Below are positions 44,007 through 57,500 of a DNA stretch of 64,000 bases, piece after piece; position 1 is the stretch's first letter, and each line of letters starts with the position of its first letter. The DNA is taken from assembly GCA_008508345.1 (NCBI GenBank), contig QNGE01000752.1:116446-180445 (forward strand). Reading direction: 5' to 3'. Source of the stretch: Paragonimus westermani (Eukaryota > Platyhelminthes > Trematoda > Plagiorchiida > Troglotrematidae). The position numbers and the translations under genes are program-made. Under the pieces are notes generated by a model, which was not told the origin of the DNA, did not search any database, and saw nothing but the letters and a program-made list of their open reading frames with translations.

Positions 44007-45939
44007 AAACAATTGTTCGTGAACATGACCCTTCCCTAGACATAATTACTTATCTTAATCCGCCGACTGACTATCCATCCTCTGATTTATTTACTATTTT
44101 TAAAAAATTGATTCGTTACCATGAAATGCTTGTATCTATTTTCTCCTTCTAAATCTTTTGTTCAAAGTTAGGTCACTAAAATTTGTGAATGTGCAGCCGA
44201 CCCTCAATGAGATAGGTGAACAGGTTTGTGGAATATGGTTCCAGTCAACGCGTAAACCGACAGCTTGATCTTATTTGAGCAGAACAACTGGCTATCTACA
44301 TGACTATCTGCCTGCAAATGATAACTGATGTATACGACAACACTGGAGTAATCAGCGGGGTACACGTGAGTAGGTGATGACAATTTCATCTAAAGGGAAA
44401 ACAATTGCTTTATCACTTGAAAGGAAACCAACGTACTGCCATGGAAACAACTAAGCACTTCGAGCAAATTCACTAATCGCAAGCCGATAGTGTGAACACA
44501 CCGACTACCAACCATAAGATTACATTTTCGAGCCACAGTTTCGCTCCAAGCTATGGTTTCTGGATTTACACAGCCTGAAAGGGTGCATTACACTGGTGCG
44601 ATTGGTGAAAACATTTGAAATTGATGATGTCCTCAACGTCTATGAAGAGGAATATTTCGTTTTATAGCCGGGTTCTATTCATGAGCATTAGATTAGTGAC
44701 ACATCATGCACAAATATCGACAGGGTCACTTCCTTTGGAGTACTGAAAAACACCAAGTAAAACCCACGGAAATGACGAGTTTTGTCAAATTTAGTTCCAC
44801 CTCAAAAATAATTAATGTACCAATGTTTGCGAAAACTAATTGATGAAAGTTAAAAGGCACGGTATAAAAAACTTGTTCTTAATGGCTTACATCACCTTTT
44901 CCAAGCTGGCGTCTGATATTTCGACAAAATGGTCAGTGTCCAATGAACACGCCACTTAGCATTTAAGCGAACCTTTGCCGAAGATACACTGTTTTAGTAT
45001 AGAAGGGGTTGCAACCAGAAACTATATTTCTGTGCACCATGGATCGTTCTGCCCAGTTAATTGTCCTTACACGTTACTATCCCACGATGGAATTAATGAA
45101 TGCATTGTGAGACAGATCCGATTTCGTTGTTTCACTGACCTACTAATGGAAGCAAATTCTTACCCAAAGTCAGGGTTTCGATTGGGATAATGTGATATAT
45201 GAGTTACGGAGTATACTTCTTAAAAGTCGGATTAACGGACTTTGACCACCTGGATAATTAGGAATTGAGCCTGAAATTTAGGCTGACTATAGTGAGTGGT
45301 TGCTATTCGTGATACATGAATTCGCACTTCTAAAATTACTCTGGCACCAGACATTGGTTGACAGCAGTAGGACATGTGAATTCACATGCTGTAATCTGAT
45401 TGATCAGATCCTGATAAAAGACGAATAGACAGTGACACAACAGTGGGGATTGTTGTGTGTCTTAGAATGACACCTGATTGGTCTGCTGCTAAAAGGCTCT
45501 TAACAGTGTAGTTTGGATTACACACGAACTGTTGGGTAGCTCGCCGCACCTTTCTGGAGTGGGTGGAAATAAACAGTAGACCGAACAAAAGTGGAAGGCC
45601 AGCATCACGTCCCCAGATGGACAAAAATCCCAGAGGCAGAATAAAATCGTTCTTAGACAGAGTGTTACACCGAAGTTCATTTCTGTCTAATGCTATGCAT
45701 CCAAGGTTCTTTCACAAAGTCTCTCTCAACGACGAAGCCAAATCCCATGGTCAAGCTCAAGTTGGGATCGTACTGAGTTCTCGTACAGAGCAGAGCTTGT
45801 TCGGCTGAATCGCAGTAAATTATCTCCTGTGCATCGTTCAGGGTCGATCCATACAGGCCGGAAAAGCAGTGTTTATTTGTCTTATCTGCCCCAATTGAGG
45901 ATATTTCAAGATTGCCTTCTATGTTGCTTAGTATGACGA
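44007..45939. other. no recognisable feature
   Basis: About 1.9 kb. Short frames only (44975-45190, 45563-45808 plus; 44204-44389, 45382-45624 minus). The last part may be decayed pol of gypsy B leading into the next feature. Confidence 0.4.
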
Positions 45940-46345
45940 AGATTTACTCGACTCGCCACTTATTCTAACCCAGACAGCAAATAAAGTCTAACGGGAGACC
46001 AATCCAAACGTCGCGTTAAAGATACCACATCAAGATTGGTCGAAAGACTCAATGATACACTTCTCGCGATTTGCCAAGTTCTTTGTTCTACGTTGCACTA
46101 ATCAGTTTACAGTTCGACTTTGCAGTTGCCAATATGATCAGCCAATGACAGACTGTGGTTTTTTATATTGTTGTACATCCATAAATGTGGATTCTTGCCC
46201 CATGAATAAAAACCGCTTACTGCAACCGATACGAGGTCTTCTTCTCATTACTTGAACGAGAGGTTTCAGTTCGAGTACGATTTCTTGGGCTATTTGAAGT
46301 TCCTTAATCGGAGTATTACGCTTACCTCGACCTTCTGCAACAAGC
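45940..46345 (+). mobile_element. detached 3' end / LTR of gypsy B family
   Basis: Aligns in order with 20390-20745 (see there): tttactcgactcgccactta, accaatccaa, atttgccaa-tt-tttgttc, tgttgtacatccataaa, gaggtttcagttcgagtacg and cttaatcggagtattacg. It extends into the pol end on its left, so it is the 3' end of a decayed copy rather than a clean solo LTR. No RT, RNase H or integrase is recognisable to its left. Confidence 0.7.
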
Positions 46346-46690
46346 TAAACACTCAGACATCATCATGTCTACGGCCACTATAGACGTAAACCTTGGTCAT
46401 CTTAAACCAAGAGAGAAGCGGCTAGGAAATGTGTCCGGTGTTCAAGCGAGATACACTGACGACGATGATTAGCTGATACAATTAGGTGCAATTCACGGAC
46501 TCCACATATCCATCAGCGTATTTTAGCACAAACGGTGACAATGCACCAAATGGAAATCAACCTATGTGGTTCATAAATGTAAGCAACTTAGGGAACTTTT
46601 CTCCAGATACCAGTGGCGGCATTTCAACAAAGTCTGTAGTTCAGTTTAAAGCAATCACGTTGGCTCAGACCATATCTCTGTACGTGCCCA
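46346..46690. other. no recognisable feature
   Basis: About 345 bp between the gypsy B end and the LINE. It might be the end of the LINE endonuclease domain, but no motif supports this. Confidence 0.35.
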
Positions 46691-46699
46691 CTTAGTTTT

Positions 46700-48620
46700 A
46701 TTGCTCGGCCAAAAATCATCTGCTCGCAAACACAAATTATTCACCTGGAACTTGGTAGAAGGGAGTGTCCTAAACACGTACCAAGCAACACTGACAAAAG
46801 TCTTGTTAACAAAAGTGGAGAAACCCAAGCTAACACTTGGCAGAAATCTCGACAGTTGTGCAAAGTTTTTACATGGGGGTCAGCCGCAAATCCGCACCGC
46901 AGATTCAGCAGAAATGGATTTCTGCTGGTTCACTAGGAAATACAAACAAACCTTGACTAATCCTCGTGACACTGATTACAATAAGAGCAGTCGTGAACTG
47001 AAACACAAACTCACGACAAGTCTGCGTAAAGACTGTGAGACTTACTTCGACCAGCGGGCCCAAAAGATGAAGAAAGCATTTTTACCAGGAGACAGCCGGA
47101 TATTGTGTTCCTTGATTTGTGGCTGCACTAGCCTTCAACATGATGATGAGGTTATAAGCGAAAGAGGTAATTCACGAATTTACAGCCTGCTATAACAACT
47201 TTTCAGATGGGCTGAGCACTCTGATAGACAGCTCAGCTAACCTGATGCAGCTCATTCAGCTGTAAGTGATGGAGACTGTATGGTTGATTGCGACGTTCCC
47301 AACGATCCTCTGTTGGTAACTCAAGCGGCTTTGGACCCCAGATCCGAAACTTCTCGCATTGGCTCTCTTCAAATATGGTGGTGAAGGACTGTTATCTGAC
47401 CACGCTCCTCCGTTCCTTATGGAAGACTGAACGGACGCCTCATGAATGGTGTTCATCGACGGTCACTCTCACTTTCAAAAGTGTGTCAGAACATCATCTG
47501 ACAGTCACGGAGGCTCTGACCTCCTTTCTATTTCATTCAAGATGCTGGCAGGTCCATAACACAACGGCTGCTCTAACACAACTAACTAAACAAGATCGAA
47601 ATAGGCAGGTTTCCTTTCAGGTTATGGTTATAGCAATCGTATGTTCACTGTGTAATAGACAATAGAGCATCGACACTTTCTGTAAACCACCGGTAGTGGT
47701 ATTTTTGGATCTGAAGGTTACTTTTACTTCAGGTGCCTGACATGCTCCTTGTGGCTGTCTTCATTGCAGAAGAGTCCCAGTGAAATGTCACTTTGTTGGA
47801 ATTGTTGTATGCCCACACTCAGTGCAGACTAATCATTTGTGGGTAACCACCTAGAGCGTCTTCCACTTAAAGCACCGTTCGACGAGGGTGCCCGATTCCC
47901 CCTTCCTTTCCAACTGTCATGGACGACTTTCTGGAACCACCGCTCAGAGGTTTCAAGAATCTCGGAGTAGATCTTCTGCCTGGCAATAAGCCAACTGATT
48001 ATCAGTATGCGGACGGCACTGCTTTATCTTGTTCTGCGGACAAGATGCAGGCCTTGCTGAACAGGGTGAATTTTACGGTCGGTCTGTAAGGTATGCACTG
48101 CACCTTTAACGTGTAGAGTGTTATTATAAGATTGCGTAGACACTACCCCCATTTTTTATTGCAGGCAAGGCACTTAGAACCGTCGATCTGTACGCCTACT
48201 TAAGTAGTCAGCTTGTAGTAATGTTGACGAAGTGTTGTTGAAGATGGCGAAATCACTGCAATTGCAATTGTTCGTCAAGTACGACGTAACGTAGGTGGCC
48301 ATTTGTCGATCAGTGGCATAGTTTACAATGCGTGTGTACATTTAGTTGTGTTCTATTGATCAGAAACCTGGCTCGTTCGTGTAGAAGACGCACCCAGTGT
48401 CTCAGTATTCGACCATCGTTTTGTCTAACAGTCAATCATTGTCATGTGGGCTAATCATGTGATCAAGGCAACAGTCCGTCGGCACATGTTTTGGGTAGAT
48501 GCAATTTTGCTACCGATAACCGAGTTGCGTCACGTACTTCGTATGACGACGAACCGTCTACCATATTTCGCACTGTATGGTTGCTGATGCTCAGAAGAAA
48601 CCGCAAGGCGTGCGAGAGAT
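46700..48620 (+). pseudogene. LINE ORF2 remnant (RTE-like) with RT and C-terminal region
   Basis: The frame 46701-47195 gives RELKHKLTTSLRKDCETYFD and AQKMKKAFLPGDSRILCSLI, the pre-RT linker of RTE/CR1-type elements. Then, with frame changes: ALFKYGGEGLLSDHAPPFL (about 47365), IEHRHFL, PVVVFLDLKVTF near 47690 (F-L-D-L-K-x-A-F form with the first catalytic aspartate), FLSNCHGRL and QYADGTALSCSADKMQALLN near 48003. The catalytic Y-A-D-D reads Y-A-D-G at 48006-48017. ETWLVRVEDA and SVFDHRFV near 48370-48425 and LRHVLRMTTNRLP near 48532-48560 are the C-terminal blocks. Many stops and shifts; inactive. The AP-endonuclease domain is not visible upstream. Confidence 0.85.
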
Positions 48621-49519
48621 GACGTGATCACAGGCCTGTTTACCGTGATGTAGACCTCGGCTGATTAATTAGATGGGTAACCGTGACTAAGGGACAGGAA
48701 GGCGAAATACGGCGCGTTCACGTGACTTCCAAAAAACTATCTAAATTTTAATCCAAAATTTCATTCCACTCTCATCATCTTCGGGATTAGAACGTTATAT
48801 TTCAAGCATTTGTCAAACCTATTTTCAAGAATCACTGCATACGCTGTTCTCCAAGTGAATGAGTACCTCAAAGACTTTCCGTTTGGTTTTACTTTTCCCC
48901 TAGTGGGGAGTGGAATCAGTTTCCATCCGCTGCATGTTGGCTTTCTCCTACCTTCTGATGCCAAGTTGAGTGACCGTCTTGTGGACTCAATACAAAGATT
49001 GAGCCCCTATCAAACTTTGTTCCAGTAGAAGTTATACGTGAATTTATGATGAACAGTCATAGTTACTCAGCCTGTGCCCATTTTCACTGACCGACTGCTC
49101 ATCTGGTTTGGTTGGATAATATGTTTGTTCTTGTTCGTAATGGTAGTTGTCTATTGGGTAGTTTGGCCAGATTTCCTGACTGGGTCTGGCTTTCTGACTT
49201 GTTGCGTAACACAGCTACTTGTGCTCGATCGCGGTTGCACATCCATATTGTTTTTCGATGACCACAACCTTAGATTATTGATGAATATCCTTGACTATGC
49301 TGAATTGCTTGAAGTTGCCTACCATACCCAACCACAGGTTTGAGTTACCAATGTTCCATCATGTCCGTAGTTTCTACCCAAGAAATTGTTATCCATGACC
49401 TTGTCCCATAAATGACTATTTTCGTTGTAAGGGACCCTGAGCTCCTTAACAGCAGTTTGTCGTTCGCTCAAAACATTGTCATCTTGCTTCACCCTGTCGT
49501 TCTTATTGGGTACCATAAT

Positions 49520-49557
<38 letters not shown>

Positions 49558-50429
49558 AGTCTTGGCAGATCAGACTGCTCACTGAGATCAGAAAGACTGG
49601 CTGACATCCGCCAGTTAGCAAGATGACTGCTCCTGCACGGACCGAATTGTAATCACCTTGTACATTAGGAACGTTCATGCGATCGTTGAACCGCTCACCC
49701 CAGAAGTTCAACGTGTGTATACTGTTTCATCTGGATAGTGTGCTGAAATTGTAACCCATCCGATTTTGGTATTTGAGTGTCCGCATGCCAATCTCATTCG
49801 AGTGAGTTTGAGTGAATCAATATTCAGGCAGTGCATTTGCGAATGTGCAGTTCCGAGCCTGTTAATGGATTTTGTCCGCTCCTGTCCATCTTTTTGTTTA
49901 ACTGTCTTTATGACGGTTTTTCGATTTTTGCGATCAAGACACGTGTGCACTACTAAACTAATGAGTGTTAACCCAACTGGTTCCTCCCAGGGTTGTTGTA
50001 AACCAAGCAGCTTGATGCCTGATTTCATTCAAATGAACAGTTTAAACTTAATCTAAGTTCAAATATTTCATGTTTACTTTCAAGGCAACCTATGACTTGT
50101 GCAACGTTGAGTTTTCATCATCCGAGGGTCATTTTCAAATCTGAAATAACTCATTTTTGAAAGAGTAAAAAAAGTGTTTAACAACCTTAAAACTTACGTG
50201 CCCATGTCAAAACAACCACGGTACAGCCTGTCTCAAATTGGTAGCCCACAAGATTGGACTGCCGAACAGTGTAAAATTTTCGGCTGCGTAACAGCTCACA
50301 AAACGGTAGTTAACGAAACGACTGAAATTTTCGAGAGGACCATAGTTCATCCAAACGGAGTGAATGCATATGTTGCGGGATGTTGACATTTCATTTAATC
50401 TCTTCAGCTGTTTGTCTGAAACAATTGAT
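48621..50429. other. no recognised gene; microsatellite inside
   Basis: About 1.8 kb. Frames at 49074-49343, 49766-50056 and 50174-50386 (plus) and 49319-49711, 49708-50028 (minus) are unrecognised. The frame at 50174-50386 has a balanced composition and might be an exon, but it has no supporting splice evidence. Confidence 0.4.
49523..49555. repeat. (AT)n microsatellite, 33 bp
   Basis: Uninterrupted alternating A and T. Likely length-variable between individuals. Confidence 0.95.
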
Positions 50430-51950
50430 TCAAGCTTTTAAATGTGATGCGAACGGCGTACGATCGAATGGATAAAATGTTAGGGGTAAGGAGGTCACTA
50501 TCAAGCTAGCGATACATGTTAATGATTTTTGAGTGCGCACAACTGGTTTTTGATAGTTGATCAACAAGACTTCACTAGCAGCCAAAAATCTCAGGTTTGA
50601 GTTATGTAATAGAACAATGAATGAACTGATCGGATTCACTATGTAGTCAGTCGTTTGGATACGCTTGATGGCTATCGAGAAAGATGGGTTACGTTGTTTG
50701 TGTTCAACCGTACTGATGCCTTGCTTCACAAAATTGCAGTCACCTGAGAATATACACTTCTATTCATTAACGATGGCACAGATCCGTTCTGCCGATGTAC
50801 GTGTCACTGCAACTTTAAGTGAATTGAAAGACATCATGTAAGGCAGAATAATCAAATGAACAACGGTCAGCTTTACTCAAACCTACTCCACAGCTTGATT
50901 ATGATAGGTGCAGTTTAGCTGAAGGTTAATTTCGAGGTAAGGCGGATCGGAGCCTATACTTGACTGTTTTGCTAACTGATCTGCTCGGACTGATATCTAT
51001 ATGAAAACATTCTTTTTGGGGACGGGGTATGCAGCTGGCTTAGTGTGCTTCAGTTTGCTCTGGCTGCTAATAAACTTTTGTGGACATCCATTAATAAAAA
51101 GCGTCTTCGTTAAGAAACGTTAATCTAAAGCTAGCCTATCAGCCGCACAAATTCGACGGGTTCAAATGAATAGTGTGTTAACCGACTAACGTTTATAGTC
51201 AACCGGCGAAGAACTAGCCAATTGTACATCCTGACCACGCCAGGTGGAATTGCAATAAACACAGCAGTGCAATTTCCCATCTAACAGGCGAGTGAGTAAT
51301 CTTTCTAAAAGGGTTAGGTTACTGTCAAATTTCTTCTCAAAAGTAACGGACAAAGAGGGGTGTAAATAATTCATGGCATGAAAACGCGACAAAGTGATAC
51401 TGATTAGTAAAATTCACAATTTTGTAGACCCAGTGTTTGTGAGGTATAGCTGAATCGATATAGTTTGGAAGCAATCTTGCTATCATTCTCAGAAAAAGGT
51501 CAGCAAGCGTCGGATCAGGAGAACCATCTACAGCTACTCCGTCAACTTGTCTAAAGTGAAACCCCCAAAATGCAAATCGCGTTTTCTGTGCATAAAAACA
51601 TAAGGTCCTCAAAATATCCGAGGGGTACTGAGATGAAAGTATTTTGCAATAGATTAAAATCACATAAGATACCATCAGTTTCCTGCCAAACGACTTTGGT
51701 AAAAGTGATTCAACGTCTATGGAAAACGTTGTTGTTTCAATCAGAGAAACGTTTTTCAAAGCATTCACCAAGTCAGAACTATTCTTAACACAATACAGTA
51801 TTACCATTTTGCGTACCGGGTTCACTAGTTCTACAAGCCGACGAACAACCTTATGATAAGAGAAGTTGTTCATGTTCAGTGTTGGTCGTAAAGGGAAACC
51901 GTCTCTGTGTATCTCGGGCGATTCACTTTGACGAGAGATTTGGGTTTTGG
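50430..51950 (-). pseudogene. Penelope-like element 5: RT core and C-terminal scrap
   Basis: On the minus strand ESPEIHRDGFPLRPTLNM (about 51930-51880) corresponds to the P-K-x-H-K-x-x-x-P-L-R-P entry of PLE reverse transcriptases. The frame from 51873 has LVELVNPVRKMVILYCVKNS, FSIDVESL (first catalytic aspartate), FAFWGFHFRQVDGVAV and GSPDPTLADLFL, all standard blocks. The Y-x-D-D box is lost in a garbled stretch near 51430. The frame 51186-51392 continues with SRFHAMNYLHPSLSVTFE, LLERLLTRLLDGKLHCCVYC and STWRGQD. At 50430-50729 LRFLAASEVLLINYQKPVVR matches the PLE C terminus. The GIY-YIG motif itself was not found between them. Confidence 0.8.
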
Positions 51951-53111
51951 TCGGTTTAAGTCGCTTGCGTAGTACCTCTTTGATGTAGCTGTGTAAGAGA
52001 CGTAACTGTGATTTTCGTGCAATCTGTATTTCAATCAGTTCATCGTTTCATTGGTCTAGTGTCTGGCTTTAATCTCCGAGAACTGCGTCCATATTATTCA
52101 AGTCTTCATCCCTTTGGCTAATGACTACATCTGAACCCTTATCTGGCTATAGATGTTCTGCAGAAGCACCATGGATCTAGCATTCTTTTTGGTTAGTAAT
52201 GTAAACCGTTTGTTTGTCAGGTCAGTCAGCCTCACAAACTTTGATACTATTGTTGTTTAACGGACTGCACGTCTGCGTTTGCAATCCACTTGTTACGTCC
52301 TCACTAGTAATTGGGTTGCTCAAAATCATACAGGCGAACTGTAGGCTTCTTTTTCTTACCAACTCTGTGACTGTCAGTGACACCGTCCGCATCTGTCGGA
52401 GTTGCCTACCTATCATTTGAGACTAGGCGCAAGAACTAGCACTTGCGAGAATCACCGTTTGGTTTTCGAAACTGTTACTAGTATGTCCAGCGTATCACGT
52501 CTAAAAGACGGCCAGTGGCAGTGCGACTTCTCAAGAGAACTGTCAGTTCACAAACTATCAGGATCAGAAGCCCTCAACATCAGTGTTTTGTGTGTGCCAC
52601 TACCCTGTTTAACTGAAGAGTGATGGCGAGCTTGCATTTATTGCTACCGCGGCGGTTTGTGTGCGGTCATTTTTGTGCATTTTGTGCAACTATACTCACT
52701 GTGACGTACCGAATGCACGGTGTATCCAGCGACCTTTTTCACAGAACCCACGAGAGACTACTAGGCAAATTAAGGCCGGTAACGTTCTCGACCACACCTT
52801 CCATTTATTTTCTACAGACAGGTGCTGGATGCCGTTGTCAGTGCCCTTAACTTAACGTTCACCCCTCCTCCAGATCTCTGTAGTGCGACACACGCACCCT
52901 AGCATGCCTCATGCTCTTGACTTGTTTGCAGTGATTCTACTGGCTCAAACTATCGATCACTGATCATTCCGTTCCAATCAGTGGTCTTGTTAATGCTACT
53001 GCACTTGTGACCTATCAGCATCTTATGGCATACGCCCATTTCACTAAGTGTCTTTTGTTGTATACTTCTGAGTAGTTAGAGATGTCGGTTTATTCAAAAT
53101 AAACACCCCTC
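51951..53111. other. no recognisable feature
   Basis: About 1.2 kb. Frames at 52402-52623 and 52620-52850 (plus) are unrecognised. The part to about 52090 may be decayed N-terminal sequence of PLE 5. Confidence 0.4.
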
Positions 53112-53195
53112 ACAACTGATTGTAGCTGAAAGCGACAAAACTTGAGTACAGTGCTACTTTATGAAATAGGATGACTGAAAAACTTAAGGAAATGC
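53112..53195 (+). mobile_element. SINE body fragment, plus strand
   Basis: gtagctgaaagcgacaaaac, ttgagtacagtgctacttt and atgaaataggatgactg match the SINE body (gagagcgaaactcgaatctagtgcttctttttgaaagaggctg) in order. Neither head nor tail is present. Confidence 0.5.
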
Positions 53196-54004
53196 AACAG
53201 CCGTGTTCAGCTGCGAGTTATATTTAATTTGTTGTTGTTCTTGTTGCTGCTGCTACAAGCATGAAACGAGCGCAACTCAGTAGGCACTGACTTGACAATA
53301 CTACCGTTTGAAGCCAAACTTCACCTTAACTTTGTCCAGATAGTCACACTGATTAGAAACCCGGACAAGCATCACAAATGATGACATCGAGCGTTCACTT
53401 AAAGTCTTCAACTGACAACGCGAGAGAACTAACCGACCTAAGTTGTTCCATATACGGCGAAGCTAAATAGATGTCTATGGGTCATGACTCAATCAGACCA
53501 ATTATCATGGACAACTTGGAACTTTTCGCCTTCTAGAACCATGTCTATTATTCACCACGTTACCGTGTTGTTGTAGAACACTAATGACTGGGAATTCACT
53601 AACTCTGGCTATTCATGGGCGTTTACTGGAAACAACAGAAGAATTTTCCTTTATATGCTCTCACTTGTCTAGATAATCACACGTAACCTCGCCGTACGTT
53701 AGCAATCATTTATTGTCTTTTGGCTCACAGGTACAGGGATAAAAATGTCAGTATCCAACAATTCAATGCATCTCATCTGACCTTTGTATCAAAAGGTGTG
53801 GTGTTTGGAATGGCCTACTTACCAACTTGATACGAACATCACATACAGCAGATATGACATTCTTATGGAGAAAATACTTGTAACAGGGTAGAGTTATTCC
53901 AACAATGACGGGTTAATAAATGTTTGTATTAGAGGCTTCTGAGAGTTTGACAGCGGAGATAGTAAAAGTTGGATTAAAAACATGTAACTTTTTCCAGTTT
54001 AGAA
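53196..54004. other. no recognisable feature
   Basis: About 800 bp with nothing recognised; a short ttgttgttcttgttgctgct triplet-like stretch lies near 53229. Confidence 0.45.
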
Positions 54005-54553
54005 ATGAAGTTAAAAACGGTCTCATTAAGTTGTGTGCATTTTGACTCACATTGTTCGTTCAGAATGATTTTAACGTATTCTCCAAATTTTTTGTTTACC
54101 TACGTCCAAATACCGGAGTCGCCAAATGAAAAATTATGCTATATAGTTTATACAGTCACTACAATTAAACTGTCTAAAGTTAAGACTCTATTTCTGGTGA
54201 AACTCGTTGGATGCATTTCAGGTTACCGAAAGTGGATGATTCTATTCTATTCAAATTTTAGTGAGAAACGTTCTCGTAATACCCGCTGTATGGTTCTTGC
54301 GAAGAATTATACCATGAAGGTTGGTTCCAACTCCGAGGAACTGTTCAATATGGTTGACTCTGTTAAAAGGATTCAGTGTTTGCGTTGTTCAAGACAAGCT
54401 GAATGCTGCCCTTCTTTGATGTTTACATTAGGAGGTGGACTTCTCAGGAGACGAATAAGAGCAACATACTTTGATCTCTACATTAGCTTGTTTATCTTCA
54501 GTGTGCCCAAGTGCGTGTATTTATTGGTCAGTATGAAACAACTCGCAACATGA
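54005..54553 (+). other. 182-codon open frame of unknown status
   Basis: The longest unexplained frame in the second half of the window. It is rich in C, F, L and S, with no domain, signal peptide or transmembrane pattern I trust. An acceptor-like gatgcatttcag ends at 54221 inside it; the part after that (YRKWMILFYSNFSEKRSR, then KVGSNSEELFNMVDSVKRIQ) has a more protein-like composition, so a real exon might start there. It may equally be chance. Confidence 0.2.
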
Positions 54554-57500
54554 TCGATTGGGAAACAGCCTACACCTAGCTGTTGTTTGCGTTTGAGGCC
54601 ATGATAATTTTTCGAAAGTGACTGGCTGGAAAGTGTGCGGGAACGTGAGAGCTGTAATTGACCGAGTGCCACTCAGACTGTGCCACGATAACCATCAATG
54701 TACCCTTGGCGTATTGATCCGTCTGCACGGTACACGTGTTCGGGTGGGTGTGTTGCTGGTTTGGTATGCTTTAACACCATGAATTGTCTTGTTTGGCGTA
54801 CGGGCTATGTCTGAGGAGAAATCTAATGGCAACTATCTCATGGTTTTGACTTGATCGCTTTTGCAACTTTCTTACCAACTTCTAAGCGTCCTTATCCTGA
54901 GTGTTAAATAATCACTCGTTATTATGTACTGATCTCAATTATTCGCCCAAAAACTTGAATACTCTCCAGCTTGTCATGGTTAAAACATCTGTAAAGTAAT
55001 GGATAGCCTTATGGATTTAGTGCGCAGTGTATTTCCGTTACGATTAATAGTTTTGGCCACCACTGGGTTAAACTGAAACTGACCCGTGTCTATAAGTCCA
55101 GTCACCCGATTCACAACCCACTGGAATGTGCTCGAAGATGCGAGTGGTTCAGTGGTTGCAGGGATGCATTACGTAAAGATAGTACACTTGCTCTTGGTTC
55201 AAAACATTTCATCCGCTTGACTATCTGATGTGGTAAATAACCTGTTCATTCATTCTTACTATGGGCACTGTTTTAGGATTAAGAACTCCCATCAACGCAC
55301 CCAGGTTGCGCCAACGTACACTATAACGGAATAGAATGATCAACACATCAGGTGTGAGAAAATGATTACTTGAACAACTTTCAACCCTCAAAAACGAACC
55401 ATTCCATACACAGGAAAATACAACAATATAAACTGACTAGCTTGCCCTTTCTTTTTCGACCTAAACGGAAGTCCGTCAACGGGTTTCGGTGTAGACATTG
55501 TCCGCATGCAACATGATTGTTCACGTGTCAAGACAACACAACCTTTCCGCTAGTAGGTTTGTCTGTCGATCTTTCGATCGGTACCGTCTTGTCCAATTTA
55601 GCTTGTGTGCTTACGTGTCTGTGTCAGATTGGAGCATTATCACGACTGACTTATCAAAATAAGCCAACACATTAAGCGCGTTGTGCATTCGCTAAGATGT
55701 AAAAAGTGATCTCAAGACTACAAAACGTCGGTTTTTTCCACCAAAGAAAAAGCCAAGGTTCCGCAGCTGGTATCATTGGCTCCCGGTTCGACGTACCCAT
55801 TTTCCACAGGTTTACTGCGTAATCCTACTGTCATGGTTACTACAGTATACACCGGTCACGCGACCCAGTATTCCCGTTCCAAGACCCACACTGACTCGCA
55901 GTAGCACTGAACAGGATTCATACTCTGGAACACTTATACGACCAAACTTGACATTTATAAATGGGCAGCTCTGTCAACAGTAATTACGTTTCCATAACTG
56001 GCCATCGATCAGAACTAAGCTGAGGTTAGTTAGCATATAGGGATCACGGTTGTTCAATCTGCGAGTCATAAAAGCATGTAAGGTGAAAAGAAAGGCCTCC
56101 CAAACATGAAGGGAAATTTTGAAACTTGCCAAGTTACATCCGAGCTATTACAGGCAAGAACTCGGGAAGTGCAATTGGCGTAGAGAGCGGATAGTACCCT
56201 TTTTAATGTGGAATTTGCTTTCTACACTCGGAGAAACAGAATTTCAGTTATATAATCTACATATATAAGTATGTGGTGTATACAGCTGGCCTTCCATATA
56301 TGTGTTAGATAAATTGACTACAACGGATGAGCTGATAAAAAGATCACAAGAATGTGAACTTAAAGTGTGGCAGTTGAAACAACAAAAGATTTCATGTTGT
56401 CATTTTCAACCGCACAGTGCAGTCCAGAGAAATATGTTTTCATTTAGCTACACCTCTCGTTAGATAAAAGATCGCTGTAGCATTAAATGCATACGTATAA
56501 GTGTAAAGAAGCTTGTACGTGGACCGTGATACAGGACAGAATAGCGATTTGGACTAGTTGAGAAACTCAGAATGAATGTTATCACGATGGATTGTGTCAG
56601 CAAACTGCTTATATGCTTCCAAATATGACTTAACAATAACGTTGGCAAGACGTGTTTGCGTGGTACCGCTGGTCAACCTGGAAACTTTGTGGATTCGTTC
56701 AAGAGCCTGAGGCTGTCCTAGTGGAGGGCAGTGCAACAAACGAGGGGACAAAGGAGAGATGTGGCACAGGACTTGATCAATCTTGACGATGTGTACAACA
56801 TGAGTTCAAGTCAACCAGGATAAAAGCGATTCTGCTGAAGTTATTAGAGCCTCATCCACACTGACGGATCAGTGCGTACCGTGGCATAAAGTTACACCTA
56901 ATTCTTTGAATGATAACTCTGTGGGAGAGGACCCACTCTCAATACGTAAGGCCCAATGATTTGTTGATAAAGATTGCCGTTTATAAGCATAAAGAAGACA
57001 CCCATAGATTTCGATACATTCGTGGTGGGCTTACGATCTTGTAACCACTCGCTCAAATCGGACGGACTGTGTCATAGCATAGTTGAATTAGAAAGGGTCT
57101 GAAACAGATATACGAAATAATACCATTGGCATACTTAAGAAATACAGTTCTTTCTGATGATGACGTTTCACTTACGCAAGCCGAGACAAGGTAAGTTAGA
57201 GAAGTTCATCAGAATAAGTTGTCAAATGTGAGAACGTAAATTTTTCGAAAACGTTTTTTTACGTTCCATTGGTGAACCAAACACTCAGTAGAATACATTA
57301 ATTATATGCCTTCTATCTAGTAGTAGTAAGATGAGGTATACAAGATGCCAAAAGAGGACAATGTACACTTGCCCGTCATTGGACTGCCAGTTAACGTAAT
57401 CCGGCCGCGTTGATTAGATAGCTGGGACAATATATGTGGATGGAGAGTAGCACGCCCTAGAGAATATTATTTGTTATCAGACAACAACTTAATTAGTCTC

